Positions 1-15,000 of a DNA stretch of 64,000 bases are shown here, piece by piece (within the stretch, counting starts at the first letter, position 1; each line of letters begins with the position of its first letter). Under the pieces are notes generated by a model. It was not told the DNA's origin, made no database searches, and saw only the letters and a program-made list of their open reading frames with translations. The translations under genes and the position numbers were made by a program. Source of the stretch: Baylisascaris procyonis (Eukaryota; Nematoda; Chromadorea; Rhabditida; Ascarididae); contig JAZARR010000250.1 in the NCBI GenBank assembly GCA_037389465.1, positions 4,573,001 to 4,637,000 on the forward strand. The letters are read 5' to 3'.

Positions 1-3000
1 TTACAAAAAAAAGTGTTCCCAACATCGGCGTCGACAAGGCAAAAAGGTTCGTTATGAGAAATTAATGCCGAAATTTGCCAATGGTTCTCAACTTTTTTTG
101 CGGTTTCTGCACCAATCGATTCCCAATCGCTGCGGTTAAAATAATATAAATACACTACTTCATTTTCAACAACTGAAAGAGGGCATCCGTGTACAATAAA
201 CGAGAAAGTGATTACAACAGTTGCAATAAATATGCACTGCGTGCGTGAACGCAGATGCTCCATGCTTACCTTCTATACTCGTTTCTCCCTCTGCTATTAC
301 CCCCTCTACGCTTTATCCCTTTCCCCCTCCCTGTTGTTCACATCCCACCTCATCCCTCATCATCAAACACAGCACATTCTGAAAACTAAACATCACCTGC
401 ACCATCACACATAATCAATTACTCCATGTAATCTACGATTGTTCGACACAATTTAGCACAATAAAAGATATTAAACACGTATGATGGATAATAAAAACAT
501 TTCGGCATGCAAACTTCCTAAGCACAGAAATCGACCTACACGACTCCTCCAGGTGTAGAGATGGAAGTTGAGGACAGACTGTGCTCGAGCTGAGAGTAAC
601 TTTACACGGCTGACAAAGTGTGCCACCAATGGAATATGATTCGAACGTGAATCTGTGAAGCGATTCGTTGTATTTCTGCAATAAGATTATTTCTTAACAA
701 TACGCAGTGCTAAATGACCCATAACCGACCGACAACTAAAGAAGGTGCGACTTCAAAACGATGAATGTACACTGATGTGATAGGAACAATCTTGCTGCTT
801 GCCCATGTACAAACACAGCACTACGCTGAGGCGCTTATCATTTGCACCTTTCTATAATTCGTGAAAACGCTATCATGCCCTATAGCTAAGACTTTTGATA
901 ATGAAGTGCTCGCTTCGATAATATCAGTGACAGGAAATTAACCCGAAATCGCCGCGCTCATTCGCCGGCCATTCAGTGAACAAGATTGGGATATGAGTTG
1001 GGCGCTTTCGCCATTCTAACAGAATAAATAAACAACCACAACAACTATTTTCCTGACTGAATCAGAGTTTATATGCATTAAGTAGTAATCAGAGCGGTTG
1101 AGCCTATCCTTCTGGAAGTGAATGATCTGGCTGAACTTAGAGGAATACAGCTGGGAATTTATGCGACCAAGATTAGTGAATGAATTATTTTATCGCTTCG
1201 CTCGTTAGAGCATTGAAAAAACATTTGACGCATATGGCGATCCCATCCCAATGAAAGAATAAAATCAGTTTGCGAGTGAGATCGGACAGCTTCGTTCAAG
1301 TCAGTGCACAGCGAAATGTGAGTAACAGAAAATCAATGTTCTATTTGCTGTTAGACAGCTAAACTGGTGCATTACGGCATCCACACCGGTACCTTTCAGA
1401 TGATTACTTCTGCTTTGAAATACGCCCATTACTTGAGGACAGATTTAATCTACTTCAATAAACACCGCTAAAGTTTTTAAAAGAATTGAATTAAAAGTTT
1501 AATGCATCAATCCCTCTTCCCTCAACGATTAAAAACTGATGAATGGACCTGCTAATTGATTTTGATGCAATAAGAGTTCCCCGGTTTGCTGATTTCCGAA
1601 AGAAATTCCACCTTCAACAACATTGGATGCACTAGAGGAAACAACTCGCGTACACATGAAAAGAAAAGCATTAACAGCAAAACGAACAATCGCTTGATTC
1701 TTGCTGCTATTTCTTTTCCTATCCCCCTTAAGGTCTTGTGTGCTGCAACCTTAGGTTTAAGGGTCAAGCAATCTCACCACCGTTTGCGTGCTACAAGGCC
1801 AAAGTGTGCTTTCTGAAGGGCAACCGAGGAAGATAAAATGAGGGTGGAGGAGGGAATGGAGATCAAGATGAACAATCACATGCAATGAAGCAAGCTACTC
1901 TACCAACACAGAAATTCGTACTTTAGAAGCTCAGCAGTGTCGCGCAACATTCCGTAAGGATGTCTGCCTTGAGTTCGTGCATCTCGATTCGGTATCTGTA
2001 CGGCCACCGAATAGATGAAGTAAACAACCGACTCGATATAAAGGAGAACCTTGCGTACTTTGTCCTCTGCCTGAATCATATAAACATCCAAGCAATATGG
2101 CACATCTCAGTCTCTCAGATCCCAGCGTAATTGACAAATTAGAAACATAATACGTACCAACAAGGCGGGGCCTTCCTTTCCTTGTCACCCTTCCCTCTAC
2201 AACATCTCCACTTTCTGGCACCAGTTTCTCAAATTGCAGTTGAGGACTTTCGAATCCCAATGATTCCCTTTGAAAAAATTTCGCATCCTAACAAGAAATG
2301 CAGAAAGATCTTAGCGTGCGTCAATGAGTAATTTGTAGTCTGTTATGAAAAATCCAACCACCTATTTAATCCCATCCTCCCTACCTTCAAATTCGTCTTT
2401 CCCAGCTAACACCTCACTTCGATGGGGCAGGCAACGTCAGTCCTAGCAATTATCTGCTCGCAGTTTGCAAATCACATGGATAGCTTGAAGTATTCTGCTA
2501 GATAATGTGCAACGCCAACGGCTTCTATGCTTGGAAGGAATGAGACCGGTGGGGCCAATTTCAAGCCTTCATAAACCAAAAACTGCTGTTTCAACCATTC
2601 AATAAAATCAGCTGGCCTCAAATTCAATCAGCCCCAGAGGATGAGTGAAGTGATGGCCATATCACGCAGCAGCTGCAACAAACAACTTTTTTTCTGCGTA
2701 AAGGCCGCGTTCACTCACAGTCGAGGTCGCCGTATGGCTGTATGGATCCTTCTGAATTAGCATCCCAACCTCGAAAGACCTAGGAACTGAAAATCTGCGA
2801 TACTTTTGAAACAATTACTTTCCTAGGCAGGCTAACAAGCCCCTCCTTCTCCTCCCTCTCTCTACAGTTTTTTGGCTACATTCTTGATCCACCATCACAA
2901 TATTCAATGAGTGAAATTCACTGAAGTAACTTCCAATATACTCACCCCTGCAACGAACGTGTTCACAGTGGATTTAATCGTTACAGAAAAAAGGTTTCAA

Positions 3001-6000
3001 ACACACAGATAACCTCATCATCGGCCTTGTGCTTCAAAGATCGAGCCATATCGTTCTGATAGAAGGTGGCACTCTTACATGAGCCATCGTCGTTCTTTTC
3101 TATCTCGACCTTCTGCTTTGGCACACTCTCTGCACGGCACGTCAAAGTGTGAGGTCTTTGTGTGTTCTAAACAAATATCACCTTGCACATCCTTTATATA
3201 CATACAAAGCAACAATAGAACGTTTCAGTTATCACAATAGACACTAAGCCAAGCGGATTCCAACAGAAAATGCAATATTCGATAGGAAAGGAATTAGCAG
3301 CGTCGATCGATAGGCAAAACGACTGAGCAAGCTTGAGCGTTTATAAAGTCCACTTTAAATAGGGATACTGCTTATGTCCTAGCAATACTATTCTATTGAA
3401 CACTTAATGACGATTTTCAAGTTCATTGGGGAATGTCATAGAGAATTTCATGCCTATAATCTGATCTAATCAAATGCCTCACCTTCTTGGAAGCTTCAAA
3501 CACCTCGGCCATCTCTTCCTTTTTCTCCTTTTTGGTGTATTGCTCGTTGCGCTCTCGTTTAGCAATATTCTCTTCTCTTCTCTCCTTCTTTAGACGAGGT
3601 TCTTCTTCCTCCTTACAAGTTGTTTCTTTAGCGATGCCTCGATTCTCATTCTTCAACACTGATGAAGACCTCTCTCTTGTCTCTTTGACCTTATTCCTCA
3701 CAACTTCTCGAGTCCGCTCCTTCTCTTTTTCCTGTTGTGTCCTCTCTTTTTCCGAACGGCTCCTCCCTTCAAATTCCTTCTTTTCTTTGTCCACCTCCTT
3801 CAACTTTTCCTTGTTCTTTTGCTTTTCTTTATTCTTCTCCTTCTCTTTGCTTAACGCAGGAGAAGCGACACGCTGTGGACTAGCTTTTGGGCCATCTTTA
3901 CACCTCTCTTTCATCTTTTCCTTCGCTGATGGCATTGGTGATGCCGGCGTTGCAACGTTTTCCTTTGCATCCTTCTGCTAAAAAAAAGAATTGACTTTCC
4001 AAAATCTGCAAGTACCTCTCCCTTGTCCTGGGCAGACATCAATATGGTTGCATTTATGTTCTATTCATTCCCATACCCGTCTAGTGGCTTGGATGTGAAT
4101 CTTTGTTTTCTACGCATTAAAGTTTGTCTCAAGATTAAAGCTTAAAAGGAAATTCTTGCAACTGCATCAAATACGTCTCAAAAGCATTCCTCCTCTCAAC
4201 TCATAATGAATTAATTCGACTGAGTTATAAGCAGACAATCTTTTCTCTTCCCCATTACATTTAGATCATGATAGCTGAACTACTGTGAAGCCGACTATCT
4301 AAAACACTCGAAAGTTTCACACTGATGTCAGGACCTCATGCGCTGAATCATGAAAAATGGCCATATTAGCCTCCCCCCTCTACATGTTAGGAAGGCCGCA
4401 TCAACTCCTATCCAACGTCGATAAGACTTATAGGATGATATTAAAATCAAGTGTATAAGAAAAATAATTGCCCATAGTAGATTAAATAACAATTAGACAT
4501 CACTAATTCGATGTGTGTTTCATGCTTGAACACACAACAGTCCTTAACGCCACATTTCCACAACTCTTTCTGTCACCTATTACAGTTGTAGTGGAGAGTA
4601 TTCGAATATCATATTATAGATACAAATGCTTTTTTATTTATTTATTACAAATTTACTACTAACTCATTTACAACTTTGCTAACAAATACGACGTTATAAG
4701 AACTAATATTTTGACATAAACAGTTGGCTAGTGACGAAACAAAATAGGTGACCACAACTTGCAAACGAAATCGCTAGCATACTACTAACGACTTCACTTC
4801 GCACTGCTCTCCCCTTCAGCCGTAACTAGGAATCTGAACAATAGAAAATGCGGAAGAAATTCTGATATCTCCTGCGTACTTTAGTAACGAAGAAAGATGA
4901 GAGTGACCTCGAGTTACAAATGAGCTTCAGTCTATCTCTTAGCATCTCTGCCTTCTACTCTTCAAATATTATTGATGAAATACGTTCTCTAGAAGATAAA
5001 ATGCGATATACCTTAGCAAAACAAAAGTCAGCGAATCTGCGTTCTTTGCTATCTTCGGCGCCCTCCTTCTGAACAGCAGCCACTGGAGAAGCGACTCGAG
5101 ATGATGGCTGTTCCTTCAATAATTTAGTCATAAACATTAATACATATTAAGATCCATGTAGACAAGCCTAATAGCTGAACAGCCAGTTTTATATGGAGAC
5201 TAATAATGACGAATTTTCTCCCCTTCATCACCCCCTCCCTCCGAATAGGGACAGACTTTTGCGCGAAATCTCGAAGGCCTCATTTTTTGCGTGAATCTAT
5301 TTTCCATGCCGACTAAAAAACCTCACCAAGCAGCTTCCACTACGCAGATCTCGGATTTTTTCTTTTGCTGCAAAATGTGACTGCGTTTTCTCCCATGTTT
5401 CAAGGCACTTCACGCCCCTTACATTTCGTTTTTGTGATCTCCCAGATATATACTAATCCTCCTTTTCCCTAGTTAGGCAAGGATAGTAATTTTTGATCTA
5501 GACAGGACCAAGTTATTCATTCACTCCAAAAAACCTACACAACGACGCTGATATTCCAAACAAAACGACGCTGATATTCCAAACCTGGTCAACAAGAGAT
5601 ATAGAAACACAACCATGCTGCCATTATGCACTGTAGAATAGAACAACTGCTAATAAATTAATATTGGTGAGACAAATCTACGATAGAGCCTATTGATAAG
5701 TGGAACACCAGTACCAATCTTCACCATTCTCGTGTATGATAGCCGATCGGCATTTGTGAGTTAGTTCAACAAATCACAAAACACCATTAATAACAAAAAT
5801 ACTGAAATATAAAGTAAGCGTAGAAGAAGGCAAGAACAGGGCCACATGCTCCTTCGCAGGTGAGATGACGAAGCATGTCGATTAGCAACCCCTGCTTACT
5901 ATTAAAGTTAGGGTGCCTGAGCCTGGCCTAGCGACCGCTTAAACACCTTATTTCCAACACTGAGCGATGCATACAACTCGATGTACTCTGAATGCCACCT

Positions 6001-9000
6001 TGGTGCTTCGAATGCTCTCTCAAAGATACATTTGAAGTGAGTATTGAATGCGGTTATAAGAACTGCACTCAACTTCAATCCATGACTCAAGAGGTCATAA
6101 TCTACCACGATTCACAGTAACCAGAGCTGACGTACTCTTTTAAGAATTTCCTTTCGCGATGAAGAAGGCGACGGACTTGTCCTGCGTTTAACTGCACCTG
6201 ATTCCTTTCCATTGCGTTTCGGTGTCCCGTCTGTGCTGTTAACAATATCACTGGAAGGAGGTGGTTTAGGAGAGGCGGTCCGATCTGAGCAGCAAGGCGA
6301 ACGACCCGCTTTTGAGGATGGTCGACGAGGTGGCGATAACATTGGTCGCGGTGGCAAAATTGTCGCGTGGTCCTAGATGAAGCCAGGATATAAAATGAAA
6401 AGAGATTGTGTGCAACCCTATTCACATTTTTTCAATATTCAGTGACTTAGCCAGAGTAGGCAGTACCGATGAGCTGTGATAGCAATACATTTGTCCACAA
6501 ACATGAGAACGTCTGAACCATATCGGAGATCTACCGCCTGATCAAATGTCTGTGCAAACTTGGTGAACATCAACACCATACACGCGCTTGCCATTAACAG
6601 GTGTCAACAAAGAAATCAAGCATACACTACTAGTTCCACGATCTTTTTCTAGTATCCATTTCAATTCAAAAATCAGGAATAAATAGAAAAAGCAATACCA
6701 AGGAAGAAAGCTTCGCTTGAAGACGACGTCGGTCAGCTAACTGTAGAGCAGAAATATCCATTACGCATTTCAGCGACGGAACACCGTTGTTGTGCGTGAG
6801 AGGTGGCAATCGTGAAGATGGTTGTTGCGGAGGGGAAAGGATTGGTGAAACGCGTCCAAAATCCTCAATTATGCTTTCCAAGTCACTGAAAAAAAAAACT
6901 TCATGCCAGGAGGCGGGTCAAGTTATAAATTTTGAAAATTTCAAAAAGCTAGTCACAATCGGATAATAAAAACGAAAAGAAACCGGGAATTTCAAAAATG
7001 CGAAACTTTCGGTAAATTTTCTCCTAAGCAGCTGAGTTGCCAAAGCTTATCAATACAAAGACCACGAAATAAGACTACTCCTAGCAATGCTACAGCTCAC
7101 AACTATAATTCAATGCATAAAAGGCGAACTCTGGCAGCATACCAAATGATCAGCTAATTTTTCTTTTGAAATTAATAAATCGCGGAACCATCTGAAAAAA
7201 TAGAACAGGAAGAGATGAAGGACATGCCGATAAGTGTTTCATAAAAAACATTTTTCAAAACGATCTCGAATATGCGGAAGAGAAGTTGGCGAAGAGGAAA
7301 GAGGGGGATGTGCAAAGGAGTTACTACAATAGAAAAAGAAGTGTCGGCGATAACATTTCCTCAAAGAAAATTAAGAGAAATGCATAAAAGATTCAAGCAC
7401 AGACATACGTATGCTGTAGGTGTTCACGGTCACTGTCGCCTGTTTCATCGACAAATCCCGAATCAGGACTTTCTCCTTCTTCTTTCTTCCATCGTGCGCC
7501 CTTCCTCTCTTCCTTCCTTGTTTCTTCGATATCCCTTTTGTCCGTCTTGCCCGCATCGCTTCTCTTCTTCTCATCTCCAAACAAGTCGTTTATCGTCATG
7601 TGACCATCGTCGCCGGTTTCCTGCAAGGTCACTCACATAACGTCTTCTTCGTGGAACGTGAATGAATACGCTGGAGCTAATAAAGCATATGCAAGCTTAG
7701 CTGATTTCAATGGCTGCCAGCACAAGTTAGCAAGGTGATCCGAGGTGCGAGCTCCATCTACTACAGCCAGTCATATTCAAAAAGGTATGATTCATTAGAT
7801 GCAATTCGTAAAACTTAAACCTCTTATCGCAGAGAATGTGGGCAGTATGAAAGCGAAGATTACTCAACTGTCCACTCTAAATAGTGATAAAATATGCAAC
7901 GAGAAAAGAATAAATAAAAGACACCCTCGTTTGCGATCCGACACCACTGCTGCATGGCTTTTGCCAGTCACGATTCTCAAACTCTCTCTCTGCATTCTCC
8001 TCGGTTCGTTCACCACTTCTGAAAATCTAACTTCAAAATAACAAACGATGCATTCAAGCAAACAACTCATACAATGCCAATAAGTATATTTCACTGATTT
8101 CTTCAGAACATAACATCCTACTTATAAGTAGGCTTGTAACCATAGGCAGAAGGATTAAGTCGCCCCCTCGCTTTCGACACCACATCATTGGGAGAATGGG
8201 TGATGCGATCCTTCAGACCTGGATAAACGCTATCAAATATCACTGCGAAATGTGGCTAAGGACTGCAACTCGGTAACGATATATTATTGACGTTTCCTCA
8301 AATCACCGCTAATCTCCCATAGCATTTTCACTATCACCACTCGCTTTTATATAATTTTCGTAGTGATTCCAATTTTGTTTACTCTTTCTCCCTGTAATAT
8401 AACCTTTAATTTTAATTGTGTTGTTGTTGACGCCTATCGCCATGGGCCCACATGGCTTACCTGTTCGAGTTTCACCGACTGCTATTCCATGCCGCCGTAT
8501 AAGATTTTTATACTCAAGCAAGAGCTACTATTGACAGCTTCATTTAATTAACTGACCGCAAATATTTTGCAATTGCCAAGCACTAATTTGGCTTAAGTTG
8601 CAACACGATTCAACTAAAAGTGATTTTAAGTTAGACCCTTCCTCTCTCCTCTCACATTTCACTCGTATCGCAACCACATCGCAACCATATCCTTGTCTGG
8701 CTATCACAGTTGATATAAAATATGTGCTTCTTATATTCGACATATTTTTTGTTGATGGCTCATATGTTTCAATTAAAAAAATCTATCTTTCACTGACAAT
8801 AACTTGTTAGTTATTCCCTTAGGATCGATTTTCACGCAACCTAGAAACTTACAACATTCAATCGACATTATAACCTCTACCGCTAATGAATTATGGCTCA
8901 CTCATTTCGGATCTTCGAAAAACGAATTTTACATGTTTTTTGAACGAGAGGGTTTTGAATCAAGTTGAACCGAGTTTATAAGTTTTGAACCGAGTTGAGA

Positions 9001-12000
9001 GGATTTCCTCTGAAATAATCTAATTTGCCTTATTTTTCACTCAGTGATGTTTCATTTGAATTTCTACAAGCTGACAATATTGCACTAATGCAATAATAAA
9101 CTGCCGCACAATCACATGTCCATTCCTAAAGAATCTTTTTTTTTTTTTGAAAGTTCCATGATTTAATCTACATCCTTTGCGTAGAAAGAAAACGCGACAT
9201 TCCTTCATTATTGCTATCAACGATCCTCTAGTGCAATAAAATTAGCTTGTTCTTTAAAAATTTTCTTTATATCTATTTAAAAGACCAGCGCTGCTTATCA
9301 AAATCGGATTACGTAATCAGCATTTCGATTCCAAAACATCGAAACTTTTCATATTCGCTGAGAGGAATTGAGATGAAAAATCTGTGAAGGAGGAATCGCG
9401 GTCTAAACGAGGGAGAAAGGAGGACTAAAGGGAAGGATTTAAGAAGGAAAACGGGGATAGAGCAAGAGGAACGCTGCTATTAAAGAAGTATGCGAATCGG
9501 CACAAAATTTTAGCATCATAGATTATTTTTGCCTACAAGCCGACGATACACAAGAGATCGTCCCCGCGGGCGCAGTTGCACATCACGTGGACAAGATACG
9601 ACTTGTTCGAATCAAACAGAAGATTGGCGATGAAAAACGCATTCGCAATACGCACGCATAGCAGCATCTTTGTCACACAATTATTCCAGTTCTTCGTTTT
9701 ACAAACGTGCAAAAAAATACTCAAATAATAGGTGCACATTTCAATAACTATTAACTAATTTATCCGTATATAAATTCATTGTTATAATAGCTAGCTTAAT
9801 TCGAATTCTGAACGGGAAGATGAGAGGGATGGGAGAGGTGGAATAAAGGGAAAGGTAGGGAAGTTAGAATGTGGTGAGGAGGGTAGGAAGGATAAGATGA
9901 GGAGGGAGAGTAGATTTCGACATATCCAATAATTCCTAGTTATAATAGTTTGCATATACGTCAGCAAAAATTGTAATATCAACAATAAATAAAGGAAATT
10001 TCAATTAGCATCTCGTATGCACTCTTTTCAAAGACGAAAAAAGGAGAAATTTCTAAAAAAAAATTCATTAAACATGAAAATCCATACCCAAATCAGTAAG
10101 AAATGGCGTTTTTCTCAAAAAGCAATTCCTTATACTTTGGCTGGACATCACTTTCGATGTCAATAAGTCGTTTTCATCTGCTTTTCTCTAATCATTTAAG
10201 TATATAAAAAGAACGTTGCGTAAGAATAGAGTAAGAAATCGTAGAGAATCGGTCAAAAAGGTATATGACAGCAACATCTTTTATTTCCCACCTCAGTTTA
10301 TTTTATTCGACTATGAAAATAATCCCACAAAAATTTGAAATAATTAAAAAAAGCTGTGACCTCTTGCGTTTCCTTTTTCTACGAGCGTCATCGTCGTCAC
10401 GTTGCCTAGAGTTGTTGATCCTGTTGCGTTTGTCAATGCCCTCTGTGCTTGTTGATGGGGAATCTGCTTTATTTGCAACTATCATCTTTTTATCCTGCAC
10501 CTGCAATCATCGCCCTATATTTCTATTCATAAATATAATTAATCAACTATAAAAAAAGAAAATTAAAATGAACAACAGACAAAAAATGAGGACGTAGTGA
10601 AATCATTTTTGACACAGTGTAAGTGATTAAGAATTGGGAAAGCACATTCTCTATTAAAAGTCCAAAATGCGCTTTACTATATTTAGGTGCCAACTTTATT
10701 TCTCATAAATGCTCTTCAAAAAAAAAAAATCAAAAAACATGCTCCCAAATTATGAGCTAACTTCAAATGGCTTTAATCGCAAATGTAGCACTTTTTAAAG
10801 ACAACGAGATACGGGACATACTTGCTATAAAATATTCACTTTATGTGCATGGAAAATAACCTAGAGTTGAACTGACGGATCAGCAACGCTCATCCACTAA
10901 CCGTACCTTAAAATTTATAACCCCAAGGAGTCTGTGCGCCGAACCGATGGATGCTCGCAAGTCCATATTGTCAGTGTCCTTTCAAAATGCAAGAAAACAA
11001 CAATAAAATGTTTAGTTTTAAAGATGCGATTCTCAGCAAATAGAGTGGCCGATCCTTTTGAATTGCTTTTCCACCCCTCACCTATGCCGCTGATTAGAAA
11101 TAAAATCTAGCAATCTAAAAAGGGCGATACAAACTTATTTCCTTCGTCCATCACAGTATGATCGATTAACTCATACAGTGAAATCCCCCAAAGCACTATC
11201 AGGTGGAACAACTAATAAGATGGGAATATCAGAGGCACATATTCTTCAAACGTAGACTGTTTAGCAAACACCGTAACCGCTGAAGGTAAATTAACATTTC
11301 AACGACCGAACAACAAATCTCTCCCTGGACAATGTTTCCAAAGATCGTTGGGCACTCCAAATTTGAGATCAACAGCTAAATTCAGGTGTATACCTTAAAA
11401 GATGTAAGAAAGTTGAATAAGACATAGGTGATATATCATCTAACATAAAGGGAACAAATAACCAATAAAAAAATATCAGCACGACACATCTTAAAGGTGT
11501 CGCGTCAAACTGAATTCTCGCCAAATAAACAGCCTCAGCTATTTCACCTTCAGCATACAAAACAATTTAATGACAAGCATCAACCTTTTTGAATGGGAGA
11601 TTTGTTTCGATTGCTGTGAGTGGTGAATCAACAAGACTTTGCATACTCTGAAAATTAAATACGTCACAGACAGAATCACTCAACAGAACATTTTGACATT
11701 TAAACTCCAATAAGATATCAAATGAGCACAGCATTGTGAAAGATGATTAAGGAGTTTCAGGAAGTTAATGAAAGGTGAGACGAGATTCACGTTAGTCGAC
11801 TTATGGGAACGAATAACTGCTAGTTGCGCAATGACAAATAATAAAATCCGCAGCAGTTGACCTCAGCGCATCGTTTCTGCGGCTTTATGTTACAAAAGTG
11901 TTTTTATCAGCAAACTTAGCTGTATTACCTCAATTACTTATTACTGAATTTATCACGCATTCATCTCACCTAGAAATCAATAATTCTCTGTAAGAAAATC

Positions 12001-15000
12001 TATGAAAATCGAGGAAGAGATGACCACATCATGAAGCATTTAAGAAGTGAGATGATCTGCCAAAAGAATAGGACAAAGAAACCAGGAACTCGCTAACCGT
12101 TAGGGAATAAGTTTTTTCAGCACTCCATACCTCATCACTATTTCAGGCCACTCGTTAATAACATCACTGCCCATGCTTGTATCACAATTAATTTCATTTT
12201 GGCACATTCAGCAGTCACGAAAATCAAAACAAAATTCCAGTCAAATGATTGTCCAATCGAATGAACCAAATAAGTTCAATATGCCTATCTACATAAGCGA
12301 GTCGATAACCGCGAACGTCAACTTGCCTATTCAACGGCTATTCGTCCATTCTAAACGTCCATTGGCATAATGCACAAAATCCATAACAAATAACTGGCTT
12401 AAATCTGATCTAGAAAGCACTGATTCCAATCACTTTCCACTGCTTCAAACATATGAACTTCAGCATTAATAAGGAAATCTTTTAGCGTTCATCAACTCTT
12501 TACTACACGAGTTTTTCTTTGGGAAAATTAGAAAGAAAACGATGGAGTTCATTTCTACCCGGCAGTAGCTGAATTAATGCAAGGTATGTTGCAGTGCAAT
12601 AATGGAAATTAGTGATGAAAAGGATATTAAATAACGTGACGCACTGATACTGCACCTTAGCGAGCATTTTCCTTACCTCAAGCCTCAAGATGAGGTAAAT
12701 TATTCAATGGGTCATTTTCGGGAAAATTGTATCCGACAGAAACACATATGCATATCAATTGACACGACGTCACAATAGCAAACATTGAAAAAGAGAGAAG
12801 TACCGACGCCAGTCCTACTTGAGGATTTGAAGGAGGGTATAGCACTGCTGCTTTTGAATATCTCTAGGCATAATATAAAGTGAGCTTGACACCAGTTCAA
12901 CTGGCATAATACCTTTCCAACAATTTCAATTTTCGCATTACACGTTAAGCAATCATCCTGTAAGCATTTGACACTTTGCTAGAAATCCTTGTTTCAGTGA
13001 GCGCTGAAACACAGCTTCATGAACCTGGGATTCTAGAAAAAATTAACTCATAAATAACAAAAAACAATGTGCCTGTAACATCTGGGCTGTGGTCGGACCG
13101 TTAGAAAATTCGGGCCCATTAAAGGTGCTGCGCGAAGGTCGAGGGTACGGCGTGACTGGCGACTGAGCCACCCCGAATAAACCGGAGCTGTCGGGTCCAT
13201 GCTGCGATCGCGCTATTACAGCTGCCATAACATCAAATGGTCCTAGCGCATCTGAACACAATATTGTTATGGTGCAAAATTTCAGAGAGCATTCTTAAAT
13301 TGTCTCTACAATGAAAAATTGCAATCACTGTTGGAATTTTACGATTGAAATTAAAACTTGTTAGTTTGCATTTCGCTGATTCTTGAAGTGAATAACAGAG
13401 CATATATTCTAGAAAAAATATCGTTTTCCACAAAACAGTTGAGTAGTCGAATGCGCACTAGACCGAGTTCCCGAACTTCAGATAATTTTTGGTCGAATGG
13501 AACAATATGAAAAGTGGTATGCAATTCATTTTCACAGCGGTAACTGATCACTTTAAATATAAGCACAAAAGTTTCACTATCGTCGAGTAATTCAAAGTGT
13601 ATAAGAGATTTTCTAAAGTGAAACAAAACTTTCGTGATATTATACTTTAGATTTGCACGACCGATCGGTACAAGTGCGATATGAATGCATTATTGCGGGC
13701 TTTATTATTTGGTCGTAATTTGTAAAAGTGATTGATCCGATCGGCCGAGATTGTGAAAAGGCGCCTCTTGTCAGCTTTCTTGGCATATTTTTCCTTTAGT
13801 CACATCCAGGGTCAGTTTGCGGTGACTCGAAGGCACTTCACCTATGATCCCTTTTATAACACTTCCAACAAGCTTATAATTCAACACTCAGCACATTGAA
13901 CGCACGTACTGCAATAGCATCTATTTCAAACGAGTGAATTTTACCTAAGCCCACTTTGGCCATGAATGCGACTATTATTTCTTTGCTTAAGTGCATATAG
14001 GGAAAGCCATCTATCGGACGTCCTGCCAGATCTAATTGACCGAACCAATTAGATTAGCTCCTTCCCATGCAGTTGTCCAATCGAACAGTGAATCATGCAA
14101 ATCAAAATTCTATCATTTGATGGTTCCTTCAACCGATCGATAATCGATTCACAGGTTAGCAGAAAACGATCGGTCAAAACGGCTTCATAGGATGAATCCT
14201 AGAATATGCGATTATCTGCTACAATGCCGAAATTGACTGCTAATGTGGGATTCTAGAAAAGCTGCCCTCTTATAACGACATGCCTACTTAGATCAGAGAG
14301 TTCACGCCTATCCAACTTGATGACCACAATTTTTGTGAGTGGTTAATTGGTACCACCCGGCTGACTTGGGATGAACGGTAAAGATGCTTTCATGCACAGA
14401 TATATTTCATTGCAATGCATTCTCATAATGCAAGTTACACCGCCACTCATATAGTTTTCACGGGACAATGCACGAAATGACCACCCTGAAATGACCGTCG
14501 TCATGAAAAAAAACTTTCGTGTCACTTATATACCGTATAACTTGAAATAAAGCCCCCGAGGTTTTCATATCCTCAATGAATTGATCGAAATGGAGAGTTC
14601 ATTTAGAGGAAATGGGAAAGGATTATTACGCTGCAGTGGTGCAATTTTTGTATGCAAAATTTTGGCAGATCGCAACAAAAATAACGTTGGAAGAGATCAT
14701 TTCTTCGAGTTTTATGAGTGAACGAATGGAGACTCACTGAGGATGAAAATTTTCTCAGTAACAGTCATTTTTTTAAATTTTTTAATTAATTTTTTATGAC
14801 TTACTAAATTTAAGATTGTGCATAAATCGATAAACATAATAAAAATCAGCTCAAAGGATTTCTAAGATTCGAGCAAAACTTATCTCATATATTTGTTTGG
14901 GTGAGATAAAACAATTGTTCAGTGAAATGGAAATTATTCCAATTTTGAAGTACGACTGAACTGTTTTATAATCAATTAGTTGGACTTGAAGTAGGTCGTG

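Noticed and set aside
2155..2270. Minus-strand exon-like segment (ESLGFESPQLQFEKLVPES...) with GTACGT donor inside an AFF intron
   Set aside because: Its phases do not fit between exons 3166-3014 and 2070-1922, and inserting it would split the aligned LKHKADDE-AEDKVRK block of the conserved domain.
3487..3981. 164-codon plus-strand Ser/Phe-rich frame
   Set aside because: Mirror image of the Lys/Glu-rich AFF exon on the other strand.
8462..8530. Minus-strand segment LLLEYKNLIRRHGIAVGETRT with GTAAGC donor
   Set aside because: The donor is good, but the segment cannot be joined in phase to the flanking AFF exons; exon 8018-7925 fits instead.
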